A DNA stretch of 64,000 bases, taken from an uncultured Oscillospiraceae bacterium. GTDB taxonomy: Bacteria; Bacillota; Clostridia; Oscillospirales; Ruminococcaceae. Position numbers and translations under genes: made by a program. Of the stretch, positions 9,004 to 17,467 are shown piece by piece (the stretch's first letter is position 1; every line of letters starts with the position of its first letter). The stretch is taken from assembly GCA_900539695.1 (NCBI GenBank), contig UQDG01000006.1, forward strand, positions 36,540-100,539. Direction: 5' to 3'. Below the pieces are notes generated by a model. The model was not told the DNA's origin, ran no database searches, and saw only the letters and a program-made list of their open reading frames with translations.

Positions 9004-10305
9004 ATGACATTTTATTCTTTTTTGTTTTTGTTTTTTGCCTACTCCTTCCTCGGCTGGGTAGGGGAGGTCCTTTACACCGCCGTGACCAGGCGCAGGTATC
9101 AGGACCGCGGCGTCCTCAGTGGGCCGCTGTGCATTTTGTACGGCATCGGCGCCCACCTCATCAGCTTTGCTCTGCGGGACCTCAGCAATGACAGCTGGTT
9201 CTTTTTGGCCGTCTTCAGCGCCGTGTACGCCACCGTCATCGAGTGGGTGGCCGGCCACATCCTGGAGCGCACCAGCCACACCCGCTGGTGGGACTACAGC
9301 GATATGCCGTTTAACCTGGACGGCTACGTCTGCCTGGGGGCCTCGGCCCTGTGGGGCGTGTTGGGCGTTGTGGCGGTGAAATGGGGCAACCCGCTGCTGC
9401 TTGCCCTTTATGGCTTGCTGCCCCACCGGCTGATCGCCATTATCCTGTGGGCGGCGCTGGTCATCTTTGCCATCGACGCCGTGGGCACCCTTTTGGCCAT
9501 GCTGGGCCTGCGTTACCGCTGGGCCGCCGGGGCGGAGATCGAGAACCGCCTGGCCAACTTTACCGTCAACACCGGCATGGCGCTTCTGGGCTGGGTCGAG
9601 CAGCGCATGAACAAGGCCCACCCGGCCCTGACCTTCCGGCGCCAGCGCCGGGCCAAAAGCACCACCTTTGCCGAAGGATGCAGCCCGTATAAGATCATCC
9701 TGCTTTTCTTCATCGGCGCGTTTTTGGGCGATATTACCGAGACGATCTTCTGCCGCATCACCGCCGGTTACTGGATGAGCCGTTCCAGCGTGGTGTGGGG
9801 GCCGTTTTCCATCGTGTGGGGCCTGGCCATTGCCGCCGTGACCCAGCTGCTCTACCGCTACAAGGACCGCCCCGCCAGCTGGCTGTTTGTGGCGGGCACC
9901 CTGCTGGGCGGCGCGTATGAGTATTTGTGCAGCGTGTTTACCGAGGTCGTGTTCGGCACGGTGTTCTGGGATTACAGCGCCATCCCGTTCAACCTGGGCG
10001 GGCGCATCAACCTGCTGTACTGCTTCTTCTGGGGCTTTGCCGCCATTGCCTGGTTCAAGGTGTTGTACCCGCCCATCTCCCATATGATCGAGTCCCTCCC
10101 CAAGCGGTTCGGCACCGTGCTGACCTGGGGGCTGTGCGTGTTCATGGCCGCCAACATCGCCGTCAGCTCCGCCGCGCTGGTGCGCTATAACCAGCGTGTC
10201 CGCGGCGAAGCCGCCGCCACCAGCCTGGCCGCCTGCCTCGACGAGCATTTCGACGACGCCCGCATGGCCAAGGTCTACCCCAAAGCCGTGCATGTAGAAA
10301 AGTAA
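9004..10305 (+). CDS. Putative ABC-transporter-type membrane protein with duplicated CmpB-like domain
   Basis: The 433-residue integral membrane protein contains two copies of the domain known as ABC_trans_CmpB (DUF1113). The first begins FAYSFLGWVGEVLYTAV, the second LLFFIGAFLGDITETIFC; both include the family's Y-E/D-Y-x-C and W-D-Y-S signatures (RWWDYSDMPFNLDGYVCLG; VFWDYSAIPFNLGGRINLLY). About ten membrane segments are visible. Function is unknown; despite the name no ATPase is adjacent. The start at 9004 has AGGAG six bases upstream; longer frames run into the repeat. Confidence 0.8.
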   Translation: MTFYSFLFLFFAYSFLGWVGEVLYTAVTRRRYQDRGVLSGPLCILYGIGAHLISFALRDLSNDSWFFLAVFSAVYATVIEWVAGHILERTSHTRWWDYSDMPFNLDGYVCLGASALWGVLGVVAVKWGNPLLLALYGLLPHRLIAIILWAALVIFAIDAVGTLLAMLGLRYRWAAGAEIENRLANFTVNTGMALLGWVEQRMNKAHPALTFRRQRRAKSTTFAEGCSPYKIILLFFIGAFLGDITETIFCRITAGYWMSRSSVVWGPFSIVWGLAIAAVTQLLYRYKDRPASWLFVAGTLLGGAYEYLCSVFTEVVFGTVFWDYSAIPFNLGGRINLLYCFFWGFAAIAWFKVLYPPISHMIESLPKRFGTVLTWGLCVFMAANIAVSSAALVRYNQRVRGEAAATSLAACLDEHFDDARMAKVYPKAVHVEK

Positions 10306-10308
10306 GAC

Positions 10309-10363
10309 GGCGGGGGAGAGAGCCTTGCCTGAAACGCTCTCCCTGCCGGATAGAGGCTTTTTT
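10309..10363 (+). terminator. Probable terminator
   Basis: GGCGGGGGAGAG and CTCTCCCTGCC form an 11-bp stem with one bulge, right after the stop at 10305. Six T follow after a short gap (10358-10363), so it is not canonical. Confidence 0.4.
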
Positions 10364-10367
10364 GAGT

Positions 10368-10396
10368 TTGTATCTTTTCCCGAAGTGTGCTATACT
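10368..10396 (+). promoter_or_regulatory. Promoter of the BMP-MPE-gpsA-HAD operon
   Basis: TTGTAT (10368-10373), a 17-base spacer and TATACT (10391-10396) lie 36 bases before the start codon at 10432. Confidence 0.7.
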
Positions 10397-10431
10397 GATA
10401 GCCGCACGAAAATTTGAAGGAGGAACTGCCC

Positions 10432-12399
10432 ATGCTGCGCAATGAAGCGATGGATGAATACGGCAAGGCCCAAAAGCTGGGCCAGAAAGATTACCGTGAG
10501 AAGATGCTCCACGGGCAGTCCCCGTTTTTGCCGGTGCTGGATGACATCCTGAAAAACGTGCAGGTGGAAAACCAGCTGCCCCTGGGCCTGGTCGAAATCC
10601 CGATAAAGCTGGTGGTCGGCACCAAAACGGCAGGCCGCACCGCCGCTTTTGCCAGCAATTTTATGCCCCTGCTGGATTTAAAGAGCGAGTTCGGCTCCAA
10701 GTGGGTCGCCCTTTGCATGGCCCACGTGGACGAGGGCATCCGTGACCCCATCCGCTGCTTTGAGTACATGGGCCGCTTCTATGTGCAGGAGGGCAACAAG
10801 CGCGTCAGCGTGCTGAAATACTTCGAGGCCGGCAGCGTGACCGGCAACGTCACCCGCGTGGTGCCCAAATACAACGATACCCCGGAAGTGCGCCTGTACT
10901 ATGAGTTCATGCACTACTATCCGCTCATCCAGACCTATCTGTTGACCTTTACCAAGCCCGGCAGCTACGGCCGCCTGCAAAAGGCCATGGGCAAAGGCCC
11001 CGAGGAAAAGTGGACCGCCGAGGACCGCGCCGCCATCCTGTCCCTGTACAACTGGGTCGAGAAGGCCTACACCGCCCTGGGCGGCGACAAGCTGCGCGCC
11101 ACTGTGGGGGACGTACTGCTGCTGCTTTTGCGCCTGTACTCGATGGAAGAACTGACCAAAGCCAGCCCCAACGAGCTGCAACAAAAGATCGACGCCCTGT
11201 GGGATGACGTGCTGGCCCTGCAGAACGATGACCCCGTCACCGTCAGCGAAAAGCCGGCCGAGCCTGCCCAGACAAAACTGCTGGAACGCATTTTGCCCAT
11301 CCACCCGGCAGCCCCCACCCACTTAAAAGTTGCCTTCATCCATGAGCGCACCCCGGAGACCAGTTCCTGGACCAGCCAGCACGAGTTTGGCCGCACCCAG
11401 CTGGACAGTGTGTTTGAGGGCAAGGTGGAGACCTTTGCCTACTTCAACGCTGTGCCCGGCCGGAACGCCGACCTGCTGATCGAAGCCGCCATCTCCCACG
11501 GCGCAGACATCGTATTCACCACCAGCCCCAAGCTGGTGGGCGCCAGCCTGCGCTCGGCAGTCAAGCACCCCACGGTGCGCATCCTCAACTGCTCCATGGA
11601 GATGCCCTACGCCAGCATCCGCACCTATTACACCCGCGTATACGAGGCCAAGTTCATCACCGGCGCCATCGCCGGGGCCATGGCCGGCACCGACCGCATC
11701 GGCTATGTGGCGGATTATCCCAGCTTCGGCGTGCCCGCCAACATCAACGCCTTTGCGCTGGGTGCCCGCATGGTCAACCCCCGCGCCCGCATTGAGCTGC
11801 GCTGGACCTGCCTGCCCGACCAGGAGGACCCGCTGGCCGTCTTTACCCGCAAGGGCATCACGGTGGTTTCGGGCCGCGACGCACCGGTGCCGGGCCGCCC
11901 CCAGCAGGAGTTCGGCACCTTCCTCATCCGTCCGGGCGGCGTATTGCAAGATCTGGCTACGCCCTTCTGGCACTGGGGCCAGTTCTACGAGAATGTGGTG
12001 CACAGCGTGCTGGACGGCGGCTGGGTGCGGGATAAATCCGGCACCGACGGCCGCGCCGTCAACTACTGGTGGGGCATGAACAGCGGTGTCATGGACGTGC
12101 TGCTCAGCCGCGAGCTTCCCTCGGACGTGGCGCATCTGGCCCGCATCCTGCGGACAGGCGTCACCGCCGGTATGATCGACCCGTTTGCCTGCCGCATCAC
12201 CGACCAGAACGGTACGGTGCGCAACAGCGGCCGCCACGGGCTGGATGTGGAGCAGATCGTCCACATGGACTATCTGTGCGACGCCGTGGACGGCACCATC
12301 CCCGAGTACGACGACCTGACCGAGCAGGCCCGCCCGATGTACCGCATGCAGGGTATCCACCGTGACCAGCTGCCTGCCGAGAAGGAGGCCACGCTATGA
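10432..12399 (+). CDS. Fusion of a ParB-like domain and a BMP/PnrA-type ligand-binding domain
   Basis: The 655-residue protein has no signal peptide. Residues about 45-160 resemble a ParB/sulfiredoxin-type fold: GRFYVQEGNKRVSVLKYF matches the DGHHR-like core. Residues about 300-600 are a basic-membrane-protein (BMP/PnrA) periplasmic-binding-type domain (LKVAFIHERTPETSSWT, GADIVFTTSPKLV, GAIAGAMAGTDRIGYVAD). BMP proteins normally bind nucleosides outside the cell; here the domain is apparently cytoplasmic, as in the Bacillus regulator Med, and could sense a small ligand. The start at 10432 has AAGGAGG eight bases upstream. It leads a tight operon (ATGA overlap with the next gene). Confidence 0.75.
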   Translation: MLRNEAMDEYGKAQKLGQKDYREKMLHGQSPFLPVLDDILKNVQVENQLPLGLVEIPIKLVVGTKTAGRTAAFASNFMPLLDLKSEFGSKWVALCMAHVDEGIRDPIRCFEYMGRFYVQEGNKRVSVLKYFEAGSVTGNVTRVVPKYNDTPEVRLYYEFMHYYPLIQTYLLTFTKPGSYGRLQKAMGKGPEEKWTAEDRAAILSLYNWVEKAYTALGGDKLRATVGDVLLLLLRLYSMEELTKASPNELQQKIDALWDDVLALQNDDPVTVSEKPAEPAQTKLLERILPIHPAAPTHLKVAFIHERTPETSSWTSQHEFGRTQLDSVFEGKVETFAYFNAVPGRNADLLIEAAISHGADIVFTTSPKLVGASLRSAVKHPTVRILNCSMEMPYASIRTYYTRVYEAKFITGAIAGAMAGTDRIGYVADYPSFGVPANINAFALGARMVNPRARIELRWTCLPDQEDPLAVFTRKGITVVSGRDAPVPGRPQQEFGTFLIRPGGVLQDLATPFWHWGQFYENVVHSVLDGGWVRDKSGTDGRAVNYWWGMNSGVMDVLLSRELPSDVAHLARILRTGVTAGMIDPFACRITDQNGTVRNSGRHGLDVEQIVHMDYLCDAVDGTIPEYDDLTEQARPMYRMQGIHRDQLPAEKEATL

Positions 12400-13046
12400 A
12401 GCTGCTGTGCATTGCCGATGAGGAGTGCAAGGCGCTTTGGGATTACTATACTCCCGATAAGATCGAGGGCGTAGACCTCATTATAGCCTGTGGCGATCTG
12501 AACCGCCAGTATCTTGAGTATCTTACCACCATGGCCCCCGTGCCGGTTTTGTACGTGCACGGCAATCATGACGAAAACTATGACCATCACCCGCCCGAGG
12601 GTGCCATCTGCCTGGATGACGACCTGTTCGTCTACCACGGGCTGCGCATTGTGGGGCTGGGCGGGTCCTGCCGCTACCGCACCGGTGCCTGGCAGTTTAC
12701 CGAGGCCGAGATGCGCAAGCGCATCAACCGCCTGCGGGGCAAGATCGACCGCCACGGCGGGTTTGACATCCTTGTCACCCACGCGCCGATGCACGGCTAC
12801 GGCGACTTGAACGACCTGCCCCACCGCGGCTTCACCGTCTTTCACGAGCTGCTGGACCGCTACCATCCCCAGCTGATGCTGCATGGTCATATCCATCTGA
12901 CCTATGGCTGCAACATCCCACGGGAGCACCGGTATGGGGCCACCCGCATCGTCAACTGCTACGAGCGTGTCGCCCTGGAGGCCGAGCCTGTGCTGAAAGA
13001 ACGCACGGGGCACCGCTTCCTGGCACGCCTGCTGCAGCGACCCTGA
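12396..13046 (+). CDS. Metallophosphoesterase family protein
   Basis: The 216-residue protein carries calcineurin-like phosphoesterase motifs in order: CGDL (residue about 33), VHGNHDEN (about 53), VTHAPMHGYG (about 127) and LHGHIH (about 165). The first motif is weak (IADEE in place of the usual D-x-H), so metal ligation at site 1 may differ. The substrate is unknown; phosphodiesters or phosphoproteins are typical. Its ATG overlaps the stop of the preceding gene by four bases, implying coupled translation. Confidence 0.85.
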   Translation: MKLLCIADEECKALWDYYTPDKIEGVDLIIACGDLNRQYLEYLTTMAPVPVLYVHGNHDENYDHHPPEGAICLDDDLFVYHGLRIVGLGGSCRYRTGAWQFTEAEMRKRINRLRGKIDRHGGFDILVTHAPMHGYGDLNDLPHRGFTVFHELLDRYHPQLMLHGHIHLTYGCNIPREHRYGATRIVNCYERVALEAEPVLKERTGHRFLARLLQRP

Positions 13047-13070
13047 CACCATTTGTAAGGAGAACCACCC

Positions 13071-14069
13071 ATGACTAAAATTGCCGTATTCGGCGCAGGC
13101 ACCTGGGGCATTGCACTGGCCCGTCTGCTGGCGGTCAACGGCCGCGATGTAACCGTTTGGAGCGCGATCCCCGCCGAGCTGAAATCCCTCAGCACCACCC
13201 GCCGCCACCCCAACCTGCCGGGTATGGAGCTGCCCTCCGCCATGCACTACACCGCCGATATTGCCGAGGCCTGCACCGGGCGCGACATCCTGCTGTTTGC
13301 GGTACCGTCCCCGTTTGTGCGCTCCACCGCCAAAAAGGCAGCCGAGTACATCCCGGATGGCCAGCTGATCGTGGACGTGGCTAAGGGGGTCGAGGACAAA
13401 ACCCTGATGACGATGAGCGAGATCATCGAGGATGAGCTTGCCAAGGCCAAGCGCACCGCCCGCGTGGTGGCCCTCTCCGGCCCCACCCACGCCGAGGAAG
13501 TGGCCCGCGATATGCCGACTTTAATTGTTGCCGCCAGCGAGGATGAAGCCGCCGCCAAGGCCGTGCAGAAAGCCTTCACCGCGCCCAGCTTCCGCGTCTA
13601 CACCAACACCGACCGCCGCGGCACCGAGCTGGGCGGCGCAGTCAAAAACGTCATTGCGCTGGCCGTCGGCATCGCACTGGGCCTGGGCTACGGCGATAAC
13701 GCCAAGGCCGCCCTTATCACCCGCGGCAATGCCGAGCTGACCCGGCTGGGTCTGGCCATGGGCTGCAAGCCCGAAACCTTCGCGGGCCTGTCCGGCATGG
13801 GCGATTTGATCGTGACCTGCACCAGTATGCACAGCCGCAACCTGCACGCCGGTATGCTGCTGGGCCGCGGCAAAACAGCCGAGGAGGCCAAGTCCGAGGT
13901 GGGCCAGGTGGTCGAGGGCATCAACGCCCTGCCCGCCGTCTGCCGCCTTGCCAAGAAGTACAAGACGGAAATGCCCATCGTGCAAAGCGTGGACGCTATC
14001 CTGCGTGGTAAGCTCGAAGCCCGCAATGCCCTTGCGGCTCTAATGGAGAGAGACCTGAAACATGAATAA
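13071..14069 (+). CDS. gpsA: NAD(P)H-dependent glycerol-3-phosphate dehydrogenase
   Basis: GpsA reduces dihydroxyacetone phosphate to sn-glycerol 3-phosphate for phospholipid synthesis. The 332-residue protein has the N-terminal dinucleotide loop VFGAGTWGIALA, the lysine of DVAKGVE, LSGPTHAEEVARDMPT, and the C-terminal catalytic GAVKNVIALAVGIA and GLSGMGDLIVTC motifs. AAGGAGAACCACCC precedes the ATG, 24 bases after the phosphoesterase stop. The C-terminus overlaps the next gene by eight bases. Confidence 0.95.
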   Translation: MTKIAVFGAGTWGIALARLLAVNGRDVTVWSAIPAELKSLSTTRRHPNLPGMELPSAMHYTADIAEACTGRDILLFAVPSPFVRSTAKKAAEYIPDGQLIVDVAKGVEDKTLMTMSEIIEDELAKAKRTARVVALSGPTHAEEVARDMPTLIVAASEDEAAAKAVQKAFTAPSFRVYTNTDRRGTELGGAVKNVIALAVGIALGLGYGDNAKAALITRGNAELTRLGLAMGCKPETFAGLSGMGDLIVTCTSMHSRNLHAGMLLGRGKTAEEAKSEVGQVVEGINALPAVCRLAKKYKTEMPIVQSVDAILRGKLEARNALAALMERDLKHE

Positions 14070-14844
14070 ACACATCCGAGCTGCCTTTTTTGACATCGAC
14101 GGCACGCTGCTGTTCGGCAGCCACGAAATGCCGGATTCCACCGTGCAGGCGCTGCACGCCTTGCAGGCCAACGGCGTGAAAATTTTCATCGCCACGGGCC
14201 GTCCGCCGGTGCACCTGCCGCATCTGCCCGCTTTGCAAAAGGTGAACTGGGACGGCTATGTCACCATGAACGGCCAGTACTGCTTTATGGCGGATGGCGA
14301 GGTCATCTACAGCAAGTACATCGACCCCGCCGCCCTGCGCACGCTGCTGCCCTATATTGAAAAAGAAAAGCTGTCCATCGGCTTTGTGGAGAAGGACAAC
14401 TGCTATTTCAATCTCATCGATGAGCGCAGTGCCAACTTTGCCAAGGAGCTGGGGCAGGGGACCGCTGACATTGCTGCCCGCATTGCACAAAACCCCATCT
14501 ACCAGCTCAGCGCCTTTCTGCCCGATAACTACGAGGAAGAGTTCCTCCGCCGCTGCCCCGGCTGCCTGGCCGTGCGGTGGAGCCCCGATTTTGCCGATAT
14601 CCTGCCCGAGGGCGGCGGCAAGCCCAACGGCCTGGCCGCGATGCTGAAGCATTTTGGCTGGACCCGGGACGAAGCCATCGCCTTTGGTGACGGCGGAAAC
14701 GACGTCGCCATGCTGGAATATGCTGGTATCGGCGTGGCCATGGGCAATGCCTGTGACGACGCCAAAGCCGCCGCCGACTATGTGACGACGGATATTGATA
14801 AGGAGGGCATCGCCAAGGCCCTGCGCCATTTCGGCCTTGTGTAA
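14062..14844 (+). CDS. Cof-type HAD family phosphatase
   Basis: The 260-residue protein is a type IIB haloacid-dehalogenase-like hydrolase. Motif I is FFDIDGTLL (residue 9), motif II is FIATGRPP, the lysine of motif III is in GGGKPNGLAAML and motif IV is AFGDGGNDVAMLEYAGIGVAMGNA. Such enzymes dephosphorylate sugar phosphates or flavin and pyridoxal precursors; the substrate cannot be read from sequence. It overlaps gpsA by eight bases, so it ends the four-gene operon. Confidence 0.88.
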   Translation: MNKHIRAAFFDIDGTLLFGSHEMPDSTVQALHALQANGVKIFIATGRPPVHLPHLPALQKVNWDGYVTMNGQYCFMADGEVIYSKYIDPAALRTLLPYIEKEKLSIGFVEKDNCYFNLIDERSANFAKELGQGTADIAARIAQNPIYQLSAFLPDNYEEEFLRRCPGCLAVRWSPDFADILPEGGGKPNGLAAMLKHFGWTRDEAIAFGDGGNDVAMLEYAGIGVAMGNACDDAKAAADYVTTDIDKEGIAKALRHFGLV

Positions 14845-14868
14845 ACCACAAACTGCATAGCCTGTTTT

Positions 14869-14894
14869 CCCCCTGCGTATACTGGACGCGGGGG
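14869..14894 (+). promoter_or_regulatory. Hairpin that covers the ribosome binding site of the FtsW/RodA-like gene
   Basis: CCCCC-T-GCGT (14869-14878) pairs with ACGC-GGGGG (14886-14894) around a 7-base loop. The 3' arm includes the only Shine-Dalgarno-like sequence (GGGGGG, 14890-14895) before the ATG at 14903. It may be a weak terminator of the upstream operon or a translational gate, or both. Confidence 0.5.
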
Positions 14895-14902
14895 GATTTT
14901 GT

Positions 14903-16051
14903 ATGACCGCTTCTTTCTTTGACCCTGCCGCCCTGCGCACCCGCCTGCGGGAACAGCCCAGCCTGGATGTACCGTTCCTCGTCGTTTTGCTGGCACTGCT
15001 GAGCTATGGGCTTATTATGCTCTTCTCGGCCGGGTACGCAGTGGCGCTCTATCGCCGCGGCGACGCCTACACCTACATCCGCCCACAGCTATTGTTTGCG
15101 GCGCTGGGCGCAGCGGCCATGTACGCCGCCAGCCTGGTGGATTACCATGTGTGGCACAAACTGGCCTGGCCTGTTATGGGGCTGTCGCTGATTTTGCTCG
15201 TCGTTGTGCTGTTTATGCCGGAGTACAACGGCTGCAAACGGTGGATCGTACTGCCGGGCTTAGGCACCCTGCAGCCCAGTGAGATCGCCAAATTTGCCGT
15301 GGTGCTGGCGTTTTCCCACATTATCTCGCTGAATCACGACCGCATGCACAGCTTTGCCGGGGGCGTGCTGCCCTTCGGGTTGATTTTAAGCGTGGTGACG
15401 GTGCTGATGCTGCTGGAGCCGCACCTTTCGGGTACGCTGCTGATCTTATCCATCGGCGCAGTGCTGATGTTTGTGGGCGGCACCGGGCTGCAGTGGTTTG
15501 GGCTGGCGGGCGGCCTGGGGGCAGGGGCCATCGCGGCGGCGGTGCTTGCCCTGCCGGAACTGGTGCCCTATGCCACCGACCGCCTGGCCTCCTGGCGCGA
15601 CCCCTTTGCCGACCCGCTGGGGGAAGGGCACCAGACCATCCAAAGCCTCTACGCCATTGCCTCCGGCGGGCTGGCCGGGCTGGGGCTGGGCAACAGCCGC
15701 CAAAAGTACCTCTATGTGCCCGAGCCGCAGAATGATTTTATCTTCTCGATTCTATGCGAGGAGCTGGGCTTCATCGGCGCGGCGCTGGCCGTGGCGCTCT
15801 TTCTGGCGCTGCTGCTGCGGGGCATGTCCATCGCCATCCGTGCGCGGGATAAATTCGGGGCACTCCTGGCCGTGGGGTTCGTGGTGCAGGTGGTCTTGCA
15901 GGCCATCTTAAACATCGCCGTCGTCACCAATACCATCCCCAACACCGGCATCAGCCTGCCGTTTTTTTCCTCCGGCGGCACCAGCCTGATGATGCTGCTG
16001 GGGGAAATGGGCATTGTACTGTCGGTTTCCCGCCAGACCGACGCCGTATAG
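14903..16051 (+). CDS. FtsW/RodA/SpoVE family peptidoglycan polymerase
   Basis: The 382-residue protein is a SEDS-family glycosyltransferase that polymerises lipid II in the cytoplasmic membrane. About ten membrane helices are visible. Family signatures include LGTLQPSEIAKFAVVLAFS, HQTIQSLYAIASGGLAGLGLGNS, PEPQNDFIFSILCEELGFIG and the late TGISLPFFSSGGTSLMM. It cannot be assigned to division, elongation or sporulation from sequence alone; no class B penicillin-binding protein is adjacent. The start at 14903 follows a GGGGGG ribosome binding site. Confidence 0.93.
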   Translation: MTASFFDPAALRTRLREQPSLDVPFLVVLLALLSYGLIMLFSAGYAVALYRRGDAYTYIRPQLLFAALGAAAMYAASLVDYHVWHKLAWPVMGLSLILLVVVLFMPEYNGCKRWIVLPGLGTLQPSEIAKFAVVLAFSHIISLNHDRMHSFAGGVLPFGLILSVVTVLMLLEPHLSGTLLILSIGAVLMFVGGTGLQWFGLAGGLGAGAIAAAVLALPELVPYATDRLASWRDPFADPLGEGHQTIQSLYAIASGGLAGLGLGNSRQKYLYVPEPQNDFIFSILCEELGFIGAALAVALFLALLLRGMSIAIRARDKFGALLAVGFVVQVVLQAILNIAVVTNTIPNTGISLPFFSSGGTSLMMLLGEMGIVLSVSRQTDAV

Positions 16052-16087
16052 CACGGCAAAATTCAAATGGATTTCACATTCATCCGG

Positions 16088-16116
16088 TTGAAAGCTGTCG
16101 CTATTTAGCATATAAT
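16088..16116 (+). promoter_or_regulatory. Promoter of the membrane protein-LCP operon
   Basis: TTGAAA (16088-16093), a 17-base spacer and a consensus TATAAT (16111-16116) lie just before the gene at 16148. Confidence 0.8.
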
Positions 16117-16147
16117 AGGGGGGTACTTTTTAATGGGGAGGTGTGCC

Positions 16148-17467
16148 GTGAGCACGCAAAAACAAAAACGTCCCTTTGCCCTGCGGGCACTGGCCGCCTT
16201 TGCCGGTACGCTGGCCATACTGTTTGTGCTGCTGCTGGCTGCCTACGCCCTGCCGGGGGAACGGGTGCGGCAGCATGTCTACGACTCCGCCCGGACGATC
16301 CAAAACGAGGGGCTGTACCCGGAATATCTGGGCTTCAAGCTCTTTCAGATGGACAACTACACCGACACACTGATGCTGTTTGAGGCCGCCAGCGCCGACG
16401 AGCTGCCGCCCCTGCAGGCCATGATGACCAACACTGCCTACAATGTGGATAACTTTGAGACCCTGGCCGACGACCTGGCCTGGTACATAGAAAAGGATTG
16501 GTCCACCGGCGCCCAGCGTACCGATGCCCCCGCGCTGGAGCCGTTCTCCTACGCGCGGTACTGGCACGGGTATCTCATCTGGCTGCGGCCTTTGCTGCTG
16601 CTTATGCCCTACACGGGTGTTCGTATTGTACAGTATATCGTGCTGTTTGCGCTGCTGGCCGTGGTGCTGGTGCAGCTGCGCCGCCGCTGCGGGCTGCGGG
16701 CCGCCGTGTGGTTTGCCGTCAGCCAGTTGGCGGTGAGTGTATGGTTCGTGCCCCATCAGGTGCAGTATTTCACCTGCTTTATGATTGCCTACGCGGGCTG
16801 CGCCTGGGTGCTGGCCAAGCCCCGCCGCAGCGATGTGCTGTGCTTAGGGCTGCTGGTGCTGGGCACGGCGACAGCTTTCTGCGACCTGCTGGTCACGCCC
16901 ATCATCACCTTAGGTCTGCCGCTGACCTGCTGGCTGCTGGAACCCCAGCAGCGCCTGCGGGGCGGCGTGCCGCAGTGCGCCTTGGCCGTGGGCGGCAGCC
17001 TGTGCTGGGGCACCGGCTACGCTTTATGCTGGGCCGGCAAATGGGCGCTGGCCGGGGCCGTCACCAACAATAACGTACTGGCCGATGCCCTGCACCAGGC
17101 CGAGGTGCGCACCACCGCCGATACCTGGCACGGCATGGAATTGACATGGCGTAATATTTTCATATTTTTATACGATACGTTAAACGGCCATTATCTCTTC
17201 TGGCCCGCTCTCGCGGTGCTGGCGGTGCTGATTGCCCTGTTCATCCTCTCCATCCGCAGCAAAACTGCGCTGGTGCGTGCCTTACCGTTGGCGCTTACCA
17301 CCTGCATGACCCCCGCATGGTTTGTGCTGCTGCGCACCCACAGCATCCAGCACGGCTGGTTTACCTGGCGTGCTTTGGGGCTTACCGTCTTTGCCGGGCT
17401 GGCATTTCTCTACTACGCATGTGATCTTCGCGCTGCGCGGCGGCGCTTACAAAAGGGAAGTATATGA
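16148..17467 (+). CDS. Polytopic membrane protein of unknown function
   Basis: The 439-residue product has an N-terminal membrane anchor (residues about 15-37), an extracytoplasmic stretch of about 100 residues and then about nine further membrane segments. The overall shape (one helix, a loop, a cluster of helices) resembles envelope glycosyltransferases of the GT-C type, but no catalytic motif is identified. The GTG at 16148 is preferred because AGGTG lies just upstream; an in-frame ATG 15 bases earlier has no ribosome binding site. Its stop overlaps the next ATG by four bases, linking it to the LCP protein. Confidence 0.7.
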   Translation: MSTQKQKRPFALRALAAFAGTLAILFVLLLAAYALPGERVRQHVYDSARTIQNEGLYPEYLGFKLFQMDNYTDTLMLFEAASADELPPLQAMMTNTAYNVDNFETLADDLAWYIEKDWSTGAQRTDAPALEPFSYARYWHGYLIWLRPLLLLMPYTGVRIVQYIVLFALLAVVLVQLRRRCGLRAAVWFAVSQLAVSVWFVPHQVQYFTCFMIAYAGCAWVLAKPRRSDVLCLGLLVLGTATAFCDLLVTPIITLGLPLTCWLLEPQQRLRGGVPQCALAVGGSLCWGTGYALCWAGKWALAGAVTNNNVLADALHQAEVRTTADTWHGMELTWRNIFIFLYDTLNGHYLFWPALAVLAVLIALFILSIRSKTALVRALPLALTTCMTPAWFVLLRTHSIQHGWFTWRALGLTVFAGLAFLYYACDLRAARRRLQKGSI

